Assembly: GCF_002117105.1 (NCBI RefSeq)
Contig: NZ_CP019343.1
Span: 2,108,001 to 2,172,000, forward strand
Direction of reading: 5' to 3'
From: Oceanicoccus sagamiensis
GTDB lineage: Bacteria; Pseudomonadota; Gammaproteobacteria; Pseudomonadales; Dasaniaceae
DNA: 64,000 bases
Numbering within the stretch: the first letter of the stretch is position 1; the number at the start of each line of letters is the position of its first letter. Under the pieces are notes generated by a model. That model saw nothing but the letters and a program-made list of their open reading frames with translations. It made no database searches and was not told where the DNA came from. The position numbers were made by a program, and so were the translations under genes. This document shows positions 38,665 to 48,168 of this stretch, in pieces.

Positions 38665-41055
38665 ATGGCAAAACGCCTAACCGATAAAGACCCCCATGCT
38701 GATCGCGAAGCCCAAAACTACGAGCAGCCTATTCCTAGCCGTGAATTTATTATGGAATTCCTTGAGCAGGCGGAAGGCCCGCTTAATCGCAATCAGCTGA
38801 CTAAAGCGCTTGAGCTTAAGGATTACCAGGATGTTGAAGCCTTGCGTCGTCGTCTAAAGGCGATGGAGCGCGATGGTCAGCTAATGCGTAACCGTAAGGG
38901 GGCCTATGGTCTGGTGGATAAGATGGATCTGGTGCGGGGTAGGGTGTCTGCCCACCGGGATGGCTATGGTTTTCTCATGCCTCAGGAAGGGGGTGATGAC
39001 TTATATCTGAATAGCCGTCAGATGAGCACGGTCTTTGATGGCGATGAGGTGATTTGCCGCAGTGCAGGCTACGATCACCGCGGGAAGCTTGAAGGGGTGA
39101 TTGTTGAGGTGATCAATCGCAATACTCAGCAGCTAGTAGGGCGTTTATTTGATGAAAATGGTGTGGTTTATGTCTCGCCGGATAATGCCAAGATTAATCA
39201 TGACATTATTATTCCCCGTGAAGCGGTCGGTGATGCTGAGGTTGAGCAATATGTGATGGTAGAAATCACCAGCCAGCCGGGTTGGCGTAAGCCCCCTACA
39301 GGGCGAGTGGTTGAGGTGCTTGGCGAGCATATGGCGCCGGGTATGGAAATTGATGTGGCTATTCGCACACATAATATTCCTCATGTTTGGCCGGAAGAAG
39401 CAGAGCGCGAAGCGTTGGCTTTATCGGCAGAGCCTTTGGAAGAAGACAAGCTGAACCGGGTCGATTTACGTAAGTTACCTTTTGTCACTATTGATGGAGA
39501 GGATGCTCGCGACTTTGATGATGCGGTGTACTGTGAATCGAAGCTATTAGGTGGTTGGCGTTTATGGGTGGCGATTGCTGATGTCTCTCATTATGTTCAG
39601 GTAGGTAGTGCTCTTGATCAAGAGGCAACATTGCGAGGAAATTCTGTGTATTTTCCTGAGCAGGTTGTACCCATGTTACCCGAGGCTTTGTCTAACGGTT
39701 TATGTTCGTTAAAGCCCAAGGTGGATCGCTTATGTATGGTCTGTGAAATGACGATCAGTAAGGCGGGAAAAATTAGCGGTTATAAGTTTTATGAAGGGGT
39801 AATGCATTCCCATGCGCGGCTCACTTATAACAAGGTGGGTGCGATTCTTGATAAGAAAAACCCCGATAGCAAACCACTGCGCATTGAGTATAAAAAGGTT
39901 GTGCCGCATCTCGAAAACCTTCACGACCTTTATAAAACATTACGGATAGCCCGCAGCAAGCGTGGCGCTATTGATTTTGAAACTACGGAAACCCGCATGG
40001 TTTTCGGTGATGACCGAAAAATTTCTGAGATTATTCCGGTGGTGCGCAATGATGCCCATAAATTAATTGAGGAATGTATGTTGGCGGCTAACGTTGCCGC
40101 GGCCAAGTTTTTGGAAAAACACAATGTGCCCGCTTTGTTCCGAGTGCACGAAGGCCCAACGGAAGAAAAGTTGGAAGCCTTAAGAAAGTTTTTGGGTGAA
40201 TTAGCAATGGATTTGCCTGGTGGTAATAAGCCGGGGCCAGATGATTATCAGGTGCTGTTATCGCAGTTAGGTGATCGGCCAGATGCGCATATTATTCAAA
40301 CGATGATGTTGCGTTCTTTGCGCCAGGCGGTTTATCAGCCTGAAAATCTTGGGCACTTCGGTTTGAATTACGATGCCTATGGTCATTTTACGTCGCCGAT
40401 TCGTCGTTACCCTGATTTATTAGTACATCGTGCTATCCGTCATGTTGTACGCAGCAATATGGAAAGCAAGAAGGTTAAACGTGTTGATGGTGCAACTGTC
40501 TTGCCCAAGAAAACGATTTACCCCTATGAAATGCCGGATTTATTGGTATTGGGTGAGCAGTGCTCAATGACCGAGCGTCGTGCCGATGATGCCACCCGTG
40601 AAGTTGTGGCCTGGTTGAAGTGCGAGTATTTGCAAGATCGCGTTGGTGATACGTTTGAGGGTGTTATTTCAGCGGTCACGGGTTTTGGTTTATTTGTTGA
40701 TTTGGTGGATGTCTATGTTGAAGGCTTGGTGCATGTTAGTGCCTTGGCTAGTGACTATTATCATTTTGACCCGGTAAAACAGCGACTTGTTGGTGAGCGT
40801 ACAGGTACAAGTTTTCAGTTAGGTGATTCTGTTAAGGTTCAAGTTGCTCGTGTGAGTCTGGATGATAAGAAAATCGATTTGGAATTGGTAGAAGGCTCCA
40901 GTCGTGCTAAACGCCGTGCAGAAAAATCCGGCAAGCCCCTTAAAAAAGGTGATAGGCGCCCGGTTATTAAAAAGAAAAAAGATGATAAAAAAGGTGGCAA
41001 AAAAACCACATCAAAAAGCACTGCCGGAAAAGGCGTGCGCAAAAGAAAACGTTAA
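38665..41055 (+). CDS. rnr: Ribonuclease R
   Basis: Processive 3'-5' exoribonuclease that degrades structured RNA and acts in RNA quality control; 796 residues. Domains in order: winged helix (about 20-85, EGPLNRNQLTKALELKD, RRRLKAMERDGQL), cold-shock domains (about 85-245, RVSAHRDGYGFLMP), RNB catalytic domain (about 265-600) with the acidic metal site DGEDARDFDDAVYC, S1 domain (about 645-735, GDTFEGVISAVTGFGLFVDL) and a long Lys/Arg-rich tail (740-796). The start follows a region without a good Shine-Dalgarno sequence; a TATAAT at 38616 may be its -10 box. It is followed by rlmB, as in other gammaproteobacteria, with a palindrome pair filling the gap. Confidence 0.97.
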   Translation: MAKRLTDKDPHADREAQNYEQPIPSREFIMEFLEQAEGPLNRNQLTKALELKDYQDVEALRRRLKAMERDGQLMRNRKGAYGLVDKMDLVRGRVSAHRDGYGFLMPQEGGDDLYLNSRQMSTVFDGDEVICRSAGYDHRGKLEGVIVEVINRNTQQLVGRLFDENGVVYVSPDNAKINHDIIIPREAVGDAEVEQYVMVEITSQPGWRKPPTGRVVEVLGEHMAPGMEIDVAIRTHNIPHVWPEEAEREALALSAEPLEEDKLNRVDLRKLPFVTIDGEDARDFDDAVYCESKLLGGWRLWVAIADVSHYVQVGSALDQEATLRGNSVYFPEQVVPMLPEALSNGLCSLKPKVDRLCMVCEMTISKAGKISGYKFYEGVMHSHARLTYNKVGAILDKKNPDSKPLRIEYKKVVPHLENLHDLYKTLRIARSKRGAIDFETTETRMVFGDDRKISEIIPVVRNDAHKLIEECMLAANVAAAKFLEKHNVPALFRVHEGPTEEKLEALRKFLGELAMDLPGGNKPGPDDYQVLLSQLGDRPDAHIIQTMMLRSLRQAVYQPENLGHFGLNYDAYGHFTSPIRRYPDLLVHRAIRHVVRSNMESKKVKRVDGATVLPKKTIYPYEMPDLLVLGEQCSMTERRADDATREVVAWLKCEYLQDRVGDTFEGVISAVTGFGLFVDLVDVYVEGLVHVSALASDYYHFDPVKQRLVGERTGTSFQLGDSVKVQVARVSLDDKKIDLELVEGSSRAKRRAEKSGKPLKKGDRRPVIKKKKDDKKGGKKTTSKSTAGKGVRKRKR

Positions 41056-41060
41056 TAGTC

Positions 41061-41127
41061 GTAGGGTGGATTATAATCCACCAAAAAACCAGCAGCAGCG
41101 AGGATGGTGGATTGTAATCCACCCTAC
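41061..41127. repeat. Paired intergenic palindrome, copy 6
   Basis: Left arm core GGTGGATTATAATCCACC, right arm core GGTGGATTGTAATCCACC, with outer GTAG and CTAC. It fills the rnr-rlmB gap: five bases after the rnr stop and five bases before the rlmB ATG, so it occupies the place where a Shine-Dalgarno sequence should be. Confidence 0.94.
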
Positions 41128-41132
41128 ATAGA

Positions 41133-41870
41133 ATGAGTGAGACACATTGGGTTTATGGCATTCATGCCGTCGATGCTTTATTGCAGCGTCAGCCAAATCG
41201 TATTGAAGAATTATGGTTGCAGCAAGGCCGCAATGATCAGCGCATGCAAGATATCCAGCAGCATGCCAAGCAGTTAGGTGTTCGTTGCAGAACGGTTGCC
41301 CGCGAAGAACTGGATGAACAAGCTGAAGGCAATCATCAAGGTGTGATGGCAAAAACCAAGCCAGCACAAACCTTGCGTGATCGCGATTTAAAGGAGTTGT
41401 TAGATGCGACCGAGCATCAGCCTCTGTTATTAATTCTTGATGGAGTAACAGATCCACATAACCTGGGTGCTTGTCTGAGAACCGCCGATGCCGCTGGTGT
41501 TGATGCTGTGATTGCTCCCAAAGATAACTCTGCGCCACTTAATGGTACGGTTAGAAAAGTAGCCTGCGGAGCCGCTGAAGTTATTCCATATATTCAAGTT
41601 ACCAATCTCGCCAGAACCATGAAGGATATACAGGAGCGGGGTATCTGGATAACGGGTACAGCCGGTGAGGCGGAGCAGAGCGTTTACGATGCCGATCTAA
41701 AAGGGGCTGTTGCCTTGGTCATGGGGGCTGAAGGCAAGGGGATGCGGCGTTTAACCCGTGAGAATTGTGATTTTCTGGTTAAGCTTCCTATGGCTGGTTC
41801 AGTGAGTAGCTTGAATGTGTCTGTGGCCACTGGGGTCTGCTTATTTGAGATCGTCCGCCAACGTATGTAG
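41133..41870 (+). CDS. rlmB: 23S rRNA (guanosine-2'-O-)-methyltransferase RlmB
   Basis: SPOUT-class methyltransferase that modifies a conserved guanosine of 23S rRNA (G2251 in E. coli numbering); 245 residues. The N-terminal substrate-binding part starts [20 protein letters not shown]; the catalytic knotted domain has [20 protein letters not shown], the [20 protein letters not shown] segment, [18 protein letters not shown] and the C-terminal knot [20 protein letters not shown]. All signature motifs are intact. No normal ribosome-binding site precedes it because a palindrome pair ends five bases before the ATG. The stop codon TAG and the last base of the final Met codon belong to the next palindrome copy, so the very C-terminus appears set by that insertion. 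Confidence 0.96.
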   Translation: MSETHWVYGIHAVDALLQRQPNRIEELWLQQGRNDQRMQDIQQHAKQLGVRCRTVAREELDEQAEGNHQGVMAKTKPAQTLRDRDLKELLDATEHQPLLLILDGVTDPHNLGACLRTADAAGVDAVIAPKDNSAPLNGTVRKVACGAAEVIPYIQVTNLARTMKDIQERGIWITGTAGEAEQSVYDADLKGAVALVMGAEGKGMRRLTRENCDFLVKLPMAGSVSSLNVSVATGVCLFEIVRQRM

Positions 41871-41929
41871 GGTGGATTAAAATCCACCTCCGTACCCGTA
41901 CAGGCATGGTGGATTTTAATCCACCCTAC
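41867..41929. repeat. Paired intergenic palindrome, copy 7, overlapping the rlmB stop
   Basis: Left arm core GGTGGATTAAAATCCACC and right arm core GGTGGATTTTAATCCACC. Neither core is a perfect palindrome by itself, but the two are exact reverse complements, so the long hairpin is perfect. The first bases GTAG contain the rlmB stop codon. Confidence 0.94.
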
Positions 41930-41959
41930 GGTAATTTGGCGGTTTTATGGCCAATTGTC

Positions 41960-41988
41960 TTGCTATCCCCCCTTATATCCCCTAAAAT
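41960..41988 (+). promoter_or_regulatory. Predicted promoter of the rpsF operon
   Basis: TTGCTA (-35) and TAAAAT (-10) separated by 17 bases, followed by a GC-rich stretch (CCGCGCC), the kind of discriminator common at growth-rate-regulated ribosomal promoters. It leaves a leader of about 100 bases before rpsF in which an autoregulatory S6:S18 site would be expected but which I could not identify with confidence. Confidence 0.5.
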
Positions 41989-42096
41989 CCGCGCCTCTTA
42001 AATCCCAGTAGTCCGTTAATTCAGACCTCTGGGGCTCCTTGTCACACTGGGGTTCCTCAATGAATCAGCAGGTGACTTAACCCGTAAGGAGATGCT

Positions 42097-42528
42097 ATGC
42101 GTCATTACGAAATTATATTTTTGGTCCACCCGGACCAGTCAGAGCAAGTGCCCGGCATGGTCGAGCGCTATACCCAGGCCATCGAGAAAGACGGCGGTAA
42201 AATCCACCGTTTGGAAGACTGGGGTCGTCGCCACCTGGCTTACCCTATCAACAAGATCCACAAGGCTCACTACACGCTGATGAATGTAGAAGCCAATCAA
42301 GAAGCGATCGATGAGTTAACCACCAACTTCCGTTATAACGATGCCGTTATTCGTAACTTGGTATTGGTTATGGATGACGCGGTTACTGCCGAATCACCCA
42401 TCATGAAAGCCGAGAAAGAGAGCCGTGAGCGTCGCGCTGCACGTCCTGAGCGCCGTGAAGAATCAGCACCTGCTGCTGAAGAAGCACCGGCAGAAGCCCC
42501 AGCCGCTGATGAAGCTGCTGGCGAATAA
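42097..42528 (+). CDS. rpsF: 30S ribosomal protein S6
   Basis: Small-subunit protein binding S18 and the central domain of 16S rRNA; 143 residues. The N-terminus [19 protein letters not shown] and the segments [17 protein letters not shown] and [15 protein letters not shown] are diagnostic. The C-terminal tail (about 105-143) is long, low in complexity and Ala/Glu-rich, ending ADEAAGE, as in species whose S6 can be modified by glutamate addition; RimK itself is not in the window. A strong TAAGGAG site precedes the ATG. First gene of the rpsF-rpsR-membrane protein-rplI cluster; unlike in enterobacteria there is no priB between rpsF and rpsR. Confidence 0.98.
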   Translation: MRHYEIIFLVHPDQSEQVPGMVERYTQAIEKDGGKIHRLEDWGRRHLAYPINKIHKAHYTLMNVEANQEAIDELTTNFRYNDAVIRNLVLVMDDAVTAESPIMKAEKESRERRAARPERREESAPAAEEAPAEAPAADEAAGE

Positions 42529-42558
42529 TCACTCGGACTAATAGATAGGAGATATCCC

Positions 42559-42786
42559 ATGGCACGTTTTTTCCGTCGTCGTAAGTTCTGCCGTTTTACT
42601 GCAGAAGGTGTTGACCAGATTGATTATAAAGATCTGGACACGTTGAAAGCTTATATTTCTGAAACTGGCAAAATTGTACCTAGCCGTATTACCGGTACCA
42701 AAGCCAAGTATCAGCGTCAGTTGTCTACTTGTATCAAGCGGGCACGTTTTTTGGCTTTATTGCCATACACTGACCAGCATAAGTAA
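42559..42786 (+). CDS. rpsR: 30S ribosomal protein S18
   Basis: 75-residue protein pairing with S6 on the platform of the small subunit. The sequence [18 protein letters not shown] and the segments [20 protein letters not shown]-like (here [20 protein letters not shown]), [20 protein letters not shown] and [15 protein letters not shown] are conserved. AGGAG lies eight bases before the ATG. It is 30 bases downstream of rpsF in the same transcript. Confidence 0.98.
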   Translation: MARFFRRRKFCRFTAEGVDQIDYKDLDTLKAYISETGKIVPSRITGTKAKYQRQLSTCIKRARFLALLPYTDQHK

Positions 42787-42828
42787 TTAGAGTTAAGTTG
42801 ATTGTTTAGGTTTCGGTAACCGTCATTT

Positions 42829-43692
42829 ATGAAAGCCTTAGCTGAATATGTGATGAAAGGGCGCTCGCAGGCTGTAATAGCTGCTGCACTCGCCACCGGA
42901 ACGGTTTTATTTGCTTGGGTCGGCGCCGCAGTGATTGCCTTAGTCACACTGCGAAGAGGATCCAGCCAGGGTAGCCAGGTGCTACTTTGGGCGATGTTAC
43001 CCGCTGTTGTTATGGCAGCCATGGGTGACACCGGGCCAGTCACTACCCTCTTGGGGGTGATGTTGGCAGCAATAGTGTTGAGGTCTACCGCCTCCTGGTC
43101 ATGGGCATTAGTTGCCGCAGTGACATCAGGGGTAGTAACCGCCTTGGTATTACTGACCTTTGGACGTGGTTATCTCGAAGAGATTTTGCGTTTATTGGCC
43201 GATGCGTTAACGCAGTTGGCCAGCCAGAATACCGAATCAACCGCGTCACAGGTTGCACAGCCTACCGTTATGCAAGTAGCGGGCTTATTAGGTTTAAGCA
43301 ATGCCTTTATGGTGGTGATGTGTTTGATATTGGCGCGTTGGTGGCAGTCATTATTGTATAACCCGGGTGGTTTCAGAACGGAATTTCACGCTCTGAGATT
43401 GCCGCCGCAGTTAAGCGTTGCGCTACTGCTGGTTGGGTTGCTGATATCGACACTGGGTGCGGATTATCGCCTGATGGCTATTATGTTTGCTTTGCCATTT
43501 ATGTTTGCCGGTTTTGCACTGGTACACGGTTTGGCAGCCAAACGGCAAATAAGCAGTAATGTGCTGACAATGTTTTACATTGCCTGGCTACTGTTTGACC
43601 CGGTTAAGGCATTGCTCTTAATCGCAGCGATAGTCGACAGTTGGATACATATTCGTGGGCGTGTGGCCGATAAAAACCACAGCCCGGATTAA
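42829..43692 (+). CDS. Polytopic membrane protein of the rpsR-rplI interval (DUF2232-like)
   Basis: 287-residue inner-membrane protein with about eight hydrophobic segments (around 15-42, 50-68, 71-87, 90-110, 145-170, 190-210, 212-235 and 250-272). It resembles the unnamed membrane protein found between rpsR and rplI in pseudomonads and relatives, often grouped with DUF2232. Its function is unknown; the fixed position within a ribosomal-protein cluster suggests conservation of order rather than a ribosomal role. It starts 43 bases after rpsR; no strong ribosome-binding site is evident. Confidence 0.8.
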   Translation: MKALAEYVMKGRSQAVIAAALATGTVLFAWVGAAVIALVTLRRGSSQGSQVLLWAMLPAVVMAAMGDTGPVTTLLGVMLAAIVLRSTASWSWALVAAVTSGVVTALVLLTFGRGYLEEILRLLADALTQLASQNTESTASQVAQPTVMQVAGLLGLSNAFMVVMCLILARWWQSLLYNPGGFRTEFHALRLPPQLSVALLLVGLLISTLGADYRLMAIMFALPFMFAGFALVHGLAAKRQISSNVLTMFYIAWLLFDPVKALLLIAAIVDSWIHIRGRVADKNHSPD

Positions 43693-43755
43693 ATATTGAA
43701 AAGTAATGGAAGGCCGAGTGCAAGACACTGGCTGGACATATAGAGGGTAAGAACA

Positions 43756-44205
43756 ATGCAAGTTATTCTACTGGAAAGAGTTGGTAAGCTTGGTGATCTT
43801 GGCGATAAAGTAAATGTTAAGGCTGGTTTTGGCCGCAACTACTTAATCCCTTACGGTAAAGCTGTACCAGCGACTGCAACCAACGTCGCTGATTTTGAAG
43901 CGCGTCGTGCTGATTTGGAAGCGGCTGCCGCTGAGAAGAAAGGTGCTGCTGAAGCGCGCGCTGCCCAGTTGGCTGAAGTGTCTATCACTATCGAAGCCAA
44001 TGCTGGCGACGAGGGCAAGCTGTTTGGTTCTATCGGTACACGTGATCTGGCTGATGCCATCACTAAAGCCGGTGTTGAAGTGAGCAAGTCTGAAGTACGT
44101 CTGCCTACGGGTGTTATTCGCGAAATCGGCGAATTCGAGATTGATATTCAGTTGCACTCAGAAGTGACTCAGTCTGTTAACGTTTCTGTTATTGCTGAAG
44201 CTTAA
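43756..44205 (+). CDS. rplI: 50S ribosomal protein L9
   Basis: 149-residue large-subunit protein. The N-terminal domain [20 protein letters not shown], with [20 protein letters not shown], binds 23S rRNA; a connecting helix (about 40-75, Ala/Glu-rich) leads to the C-terminal domain ([15 protein letters not shown], then [20 protein letters not shown]). AGAGGGTAAG-type spacing precedes the ATG. It is the last gene of the S6/S18/L9 cluster and is followed seven bases later by a palindrome pair and then by a terminator. Confidence 0.98.
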   Translation: MQVILLERVGKLGDLGDKVNVKAGFGRNYLIPYGKAVPATATNVADFEARRADLEAAAAEKKGAAEARAAQLAEVSITIEANAGDEGKLFGSIGTRDLADAITKAGVEVSKSEVRLPTGVIREIGEFEIDIQLHSEVTQSVNVSVIAEA

Positions 44206-44212
44206 TACCTTG

Positions 44213-44278
44213 GTAGGGTGGATTATAATCCACCAGAAGCTACTGATTAACACTGTGGTGGATTACAATCCACCCTAC
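44213..44278. repeat. Paired intergenic palindrome, copy 8
   Basis: Left arm core GGTGGATTATAATCCACC, right arm core GGTGGATTACAATCCACC, outer GTAG and CTAC. It begins seven bases after the rplI stop codon and precedes the terminator. Confidence 0.94.
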
Positions 44279-44294
44279 GTTGAGTCGGTAAAGA

Positions 44295-44335
44295 GAAAGG
44301 CACTCCGGTCTTACTGATTGGTGTGCTTTTTTTTT
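44295..44335 (+). terminator. Terminator between rplI and dnaB
   Basis: Stem AAAGGCACTCC pairs with GGTGTGCTTT (one T-T mismatch and one G-T pair), followed by a run of nine or more T residues. Confidence 0.82.
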
Positions 44336-44404
44336 ACCTGTGACGCAGGACTCCAAGCCCATCTCCTGTTAGCATAAGCCCCCTTGCGATCAATAACATA
44401 AAGA

Positions 44405-45832
44405 ATGGCCGTGGATACCGAGAACGACCCACCCACAAATCTGGATAATGTCTTCGACTTTGGCTTTGCCAATGACGGAGAGATGCTGGATGTTAAAGTC
44501 CCTCCGCACTCCGTTGAAGCGGAGCAGTCGGTGCTGGGCGGCCTGATGATTGCCAATAAGGCCTGGGATGATGTGGCGGACCAGGTAGCCCCTACCGATT
44601 TTTACCGCGGCAGCCACCGCGAGATCTTTCTGCAAATGGGCAAGCTGGTAGAAGCCGGCGAGCCGATTGATGTCATAACCCTGTCAGAAGCCCTGAATAA
44701 CCATGATTTGTTGGAGCAGGTGGGCGGTGTCGCCTATCTGGCGGAGCTGGCCAATAATACCCCCAGTGCTGCCAACATCAGCGCCTATGCCAAGGTAGTG
44801 CAGGAGCGCTCAAGCCTGCGTTCCATGATTAATGCCGCCAATGATATTGTTGAAAGCGGCTTTAACCCGGAAGGCCGCGACAGCGGTGACTTGCTGGACG
44901 AAGCTGAACGCAAGATTATGCAAATTTCTGAGGAGCGCCCTAAGATTGGCGGCCCTCAAGCGGTTAATCCCCTGTTAAAAGGCGCTGTTGACCGTATTGA
45001 TGAGTTATTTAATTCCGACAGTGCCATTACTGGTGTTACCACCGGTTTTAAAGAGCTGGATGAAGCCACCGCAGGTCTGCAGAAATCGGATTTGATTATC
45101 GTCGCGGCAAGACCCTCCATGGGTAAAACCGCCTTTGCGGTTAACCTGGTGGAAAACGCCATCATGGCGCAGGATAAGCCGGTCATGGTATTTAGTATGG
45201 AAATGCCAGCCAGTGCCATTATTATGCGGATGATCTCGGCCATTGGCCGTATTCATTTGGGTAAGGTGTTAACCGGTAAGCTCGATGAAGAAGATTGGCC
45301 CAAGCTAACCACCGCCGTTAGCAAGCTTAAAGACAAGCCTTTATTTATCGATGATACGCCGGCCCTGACACCCACCGAAGTTCGCTCCCGCGCCCGCCGT
45401 ATAGCCCGTGAACACGGCGATTTGGCGATGATTATGGTGGATTATCTGCAGTTGATGCAGGTCGCTGGCACCTCGGAAGGCCGTACCGCTGAAATCTCTG
45501 AAATCTCCCGCTCGCTTAAGGCGATCGCTAAAGAATTTAACTGCCCGGTCATTGCCCTGTCGCAGCTTAACCGCTCTTTGGAGCAGCGGCCCAATAAGCG
45601 CCCGATTAACTCTGACCTTCGTGAATCCGGTGCGATTGAGCAGGATGCGGATGTGATTATGTTTATCTACCGCGATGAATACTATAACGAAGACAGTGCC
45701 GATAAAGGGATTGCCGAAATCATTATAGGTAAACACCGTAATGGCCCCACGGGTAACTATAAACTGTCATTTGTGGGTCATTTCACGCGCTTTGATAACC
45801 TCGCTTTTGGCTACGAAGGCGACCAGCAATAG
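44405..45832 (+). CDS. dnaB: Replicative DNA helicase DnaB
   Basis: Hexameric 5'-3' helicase that unwinds the replication fork; 475 residues. The N-terminal domain (about 35-135, PPHSVEAEQSVLGGLMIANK) binds primase; the RecA-like domain (about 195-470) carries Walker A AARPSMGKTAFAVNLVENA, Walker B LAMIMVDYLQLM, the SRSLKAIAKEFNCPVIALSQ motif and the arginine finger region near KHRNGPTGNYKL. No intein interrupts it. The start MAVDTENDPPTNLDN is plausible, although residues 1-30 are variable in the family. It is separated from rplI by a repeat and terminator, so it likely has its own promoter. Confidence 0.97.
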   Translation: MAVDTENDPPTNLDNVFDFGFANDGEMLDVKVPPHSVEAEQSVLGGLMIANKAWDDVADQVAPTDFYRGSHREIFLQMGKLVEAGEPIDVITLSEALNNHDLLEQVGGVAYLAELANNTPSAANISAYAKVVQERSSLRSMINAANDIVESGFNPEGRDSGDLLDEAERKIMQISEERPKIGGPQAVNPLLKGAVDRIDELFNSDSAITGVTTGFKELDEATAGLQKSDLIIVAARPSMGKTAFAVNLVENAIMAQDKPVMVFSMEMPASAIIMRMISAIGRIHLGKVLTGKLDEEDWPKLTTAVSKLKDKPLFIDDTPALTPTEVRSRARRIAREHGDLAMIMVDYLQLMQVAGTSEGRTAEISEISRSLKAIAKEFNCPVIALSQLNRSLEQRPNKRPINSDLRESGAIEQDADVIMFIYRDEYYNEDSADKGIAEIIIGKHRNGPTGNYKLSFVGHFTRFDNLAFGYEGDQQ

Positions 45833-46043
45833 CGCTCTTTGTTACGCTATACGTACATCTCCTTATCCTTGTTTATTCCTTATTTATCAATGGCTTATAC
45901 AGGTCTGTAGAACAGGTCATAAGTCTGTCAGTTGCTGTCATATTGGCGGCGAGTGCTCTTCCCTAAAATTCACTTTATCAGCTCAAGGCCAGCCGCAAGA
46001 CGGTGGCCAGAGCCCCCACTTTAAATTGAATGCGGAAAAGACA

Positions 46044-46415
46044 ATGAACATGCCTTGTGTGCCCAAGTGGCTCGGGAAAATTATTCACTGGAATTTTAAA
46101 GGAGAGATTACCACCGAGCAGCTTATTGATACCTTTGCTGAGCTCTATGGCGATGCAAGATTTGATGATACCCGTGGGCAGGTACGTAATTACCGGGAGA
46201 TTAAAGGTGCCTTTACCGTTGAGGATGTGCGCAAAATAGCGGCCTATGATCGCGCTGCCGCAAAAACCAACCCCTATATGAAAGTAGCGGTGGTAACCAC
46301 AGGGCATGAAACCCATTCAGCTTTTGCAGCTTTATACGATGCCGAGCTTTACGATACTAACTGGGAAATAAGCCTGTTTACCTGTGAAGAAGAGGCATTG
46401 GCTTGGGTAGGCTAG
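46044..46415 (+). CDS. Small protein, paralogue of the 54273 gene (STAS-like fold suspected)
   Basis: 123-residue soluble protein starting MNMPCVPKWLGKIIHWNFKG. The open frame continues upstream into dnaB, but that part is not protein-like, so the ATG at 46044 is chosen. It shares a layout with the product of 54273: a G/WxG strand start, the motif DARFDD (about 38-43), the VEDVRKIAAYDRAAAK helix and a Trp-containing C-terminal helix after LFTCEEEALAWV. The alternation of strands and helices looks like a SpoIIAA/STAS-type domain, but this is inference. No ligand-binding or phosphorylation site is obvious. It is convergent with the DUF971 gene, overlapping its stop region by four bases. Confidence 0.72.
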   Translation: MNMPCVPKWLGKIIHWNFKGEITTEQLIDTFAELYGDARFDDTRGQVRNYREIKGAFTVEDVRKIAAYDRAAAKTNPYMKVAVVTTGHETHSAFAALYDAELYDTNWEISLFTCEEEALAWVG

Positions 46416-46804
46416 TTACCAATTCTTACCACTTGGATCTCGGGGTCACGGCTGGCCCCGGCTTCATTAATACGTTCTAAATAGTCCTGCCACCAAGCGT
46501 CTTTGTTAGTAGCCAGTTGATAAAAATAGTCCCAGGAATAAATGCCTGAATCATGATCGTCACTAAAAAATAATTGTAGTGCGTAATTGCCAACGGGCTC
46601 AATCGCATTAATGGTGACATTGGTTTTTCCGACTTGCAGTACTTCCTGCCCCGGACCGTGACCTTTCACTTCAGCAGAGGGGGAGTAGACCCGCAGATAT
46701 TCACAACTTAATTGATAGCTTTCGTTGTTGCTATAAATTAACTCCAGTGTTTTTGACTGGGTATGCAGTTTGATATCGCTAGGTATTGGGCTGGTCGTAT
46801 TCAT
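46412..46804 (-). CDS. DUF971 (GBBH-like N-terminal) protein
   Basis: 130-residue soluble protein. The family pattern is visible: IKLHTQSKTLELIYSNNESY, LSCEYLRVYSPSAEVKGHG, INAIEPVGNYALQLFFSDDH and DSGIYSWDYFYQL. This domain is the N-terminal part of gamma-butyrobetaine hydroxylase and binds metal through Cys/His in some members; here Cys and His are only partly conserved (LSCEYL, DDHDSG). Stand-alone forms next to hslVU are common in gammaproteobacteria but their role is not settled. It follows hslU by 17 bases in the same direction. Confidence 0.9.
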   Translation of the reverse strand: MNTTSPIPSDIKLHTQSKTLELIYSNNESYQLSCEYLRVYSPSAEVKGHGPGQEVLQVGKTNVTINAIEPVGNYALQLFFSDDHDSGIYSWDYFYQLATNKDAWWQDYLERINEAGASRDPEIQVVRIGN

Positions 46805-46821
46805 CAGGATTCCAGTACGGT

Positions 46822-48138
46822 TTATAAAATAAAGCGGCTTAGGTCTTCGTCTTTAACCAGTTCGCCCAGCTTTTCATTCACATAGTTGGCGTCAACGGTG
46901 AGTGTAGCGTCGCTATTGTCGGTTGCATCAAAAGACGCATCGTCTAATAAACGCTCCATAACGGTATGTAAACGGCGCGCGCCAATATTTTCTGTACGCT
47001 CATTCACTTCCCATGCTGTTTCAGCAATGCGACTAATACCGTCATCACTAAATTTAAGTTCGAGGCCTTCTGTGTTGAGTAAGGCTTGATATTGTTCTGT
47101 TAGTGAAGCATTAGGCTCCGTTAAAATACGTTCAAAATCACTGGGGGAAAGTGCTTCTAATTCAACCCGAATCGGTAGGCGGCCTTGCAGTTCAGGAATT
47201 AAATCCGAGGGTTTGGCTAAATGGAAGGCACCGGAAGAAATAAATAAAATATGGTCAGTTTTTAGCATGCCGTGTTTGGTGCTTACAGTACAACCTTCTA
47301 TTAAGGGCAATAAGTCGCGCTGTACACCTTCACGGGAAACATCAGCCCCGGCGCCTTCTGAGCGCTTCGCGACTTTATCCAGCTCATCTAAAAATACAAT
47401 ACCATTTTGTTCGGCGGCTTCTACAGCACGGGTTTTGAGTTCTTCTTCGTTAACCAATTTGCTGGCTTCTTCTTCCTGAATTTTTTTCATGGCGGCGCTA
47501 ACCGTCATTTTATTGGTTTTTTTCTTATCGCTGCCCATATTGGAAAACATACTTTGCAGCTGATTGGTCATATCTTCCATGCCGGGGGGTGCCATAATCT
47601 CAACGCCAACAGGTGTTGCACTGACTTCAATTTCAATTTCTTTGTCGTCCAGTTCGCCTTCCCTTAATTTTTTACGGAACATTTGGCGAGTAGAGGTTTC
47701 TTTTTCTTCTTCGTCACCGCGGGCAGGTGGAATTAATACATCCAGGATACGTTCTTCGGCAGCATCAGCGGCGCGGTGTTTTACTTTTTCCATTTCCTGC
47801 TCTCGCAGCATTTTGATGGAAACATCAACCAGGTCGCGAACAATCGATTCAACGTCACGACCAACATAACCTACCTCAGTAAATTTTGTAGCTTCAACTT
47901 TAATAAAAGGTGCATTGGCTAGCTTGGCTAAGCGACGAGCAATTTCTGTTTTACCAACACCGGTTGGTCCAATCATTAAAATATTTTTTGGCGTAATCTC
48001 AGCGCGTAACTCTTCATCGAGCTGCATTCTGCGCCAGCGGTTACGCAGGGCATTGGCGACAGCGCGCTTGGCTTTATCCTGACCGATAATATGCTGGTCT
48101 AATTCGTGGACAATTTCTCTGGGGGTCATTTGTGACAT
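46822..48138 (-). CDS. hslU: HslU, ATPase subunit of the HslVU protease
   Basis: AAA+ unfoldase that feeds proteins into HslV; 438 residues. The start [20 protein letters not shown] is the family N-terminus. Walker A is [16 protein letters not shown] (about 56-71), Walker B is [15 protein letters not shown] (about 250), the pore motif lies in the RYVGRD-like region (here [15 protein letters not shown]), the sensor-2 arginine region is [15 protein letters not shown] and the C-terminus DEDLSRFIL docks into HslV. The intermediate I-domain (about 105-235) is Glu/Lys-rich. It lies downstream of hslV with 97 bases between, most of it occupied by a palindrome pair. Confidence 0.98.
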   Translation of the reverse strand: MSQMTPREIVHELDQHIIGQDKAKRAVANALRNRWRRMQLDEELRAEITPKNILMIGPTGVGKTEIARRLAKLANAPFIKVEATKFTEVGYVGRDVESIVRDLVDVSIKMLREQEMEKVKHRAADAAEERILDVLIPPARGDEEEKETSTRQMFRKKLREGELDDKEIEIEVSATPVGVEIMAPPGMEDMTNQLQSMFSNMGSDKKKTNKMTVSAAMKKIQEEEASKLVNEEELKTRAVEAAEQNGIVFLDELDKVAKRSEGAGADVSREGVQRDLLPLIEGCTVSTKHGMLKTDHILFISSGAFHLAKPSDLIPELQGRLPIRVELEALSPSDFERILTEPNASLTEQYQALLNTEGLELKFSDDGISRIAETAWEVNERTENIGARRLHTVMERLLDDASFDATDNSDATLTVDANYVNEKLGELVKDEDLSRFIL

Positions 48139-48168
48139 GTTGGTGTTCTCATCAATCTTTATTCGGTT

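Noticed and set aside
41990-42096. An S6:S18 autoregulatory RNA motif in the rpsF leader
   Set aside because: Expected from other bacteria, but I could not fold the conserved core by eye with confidence; a covariance search would decide.
45741-46043. N-terminal extension of the 46044 gene reaching into dnaB
   Set aside because: The extra residues overlap dnaB coding sequence and do not look like a protein; the paralogue at 54273 begins at the equivalent of ATG 46044.
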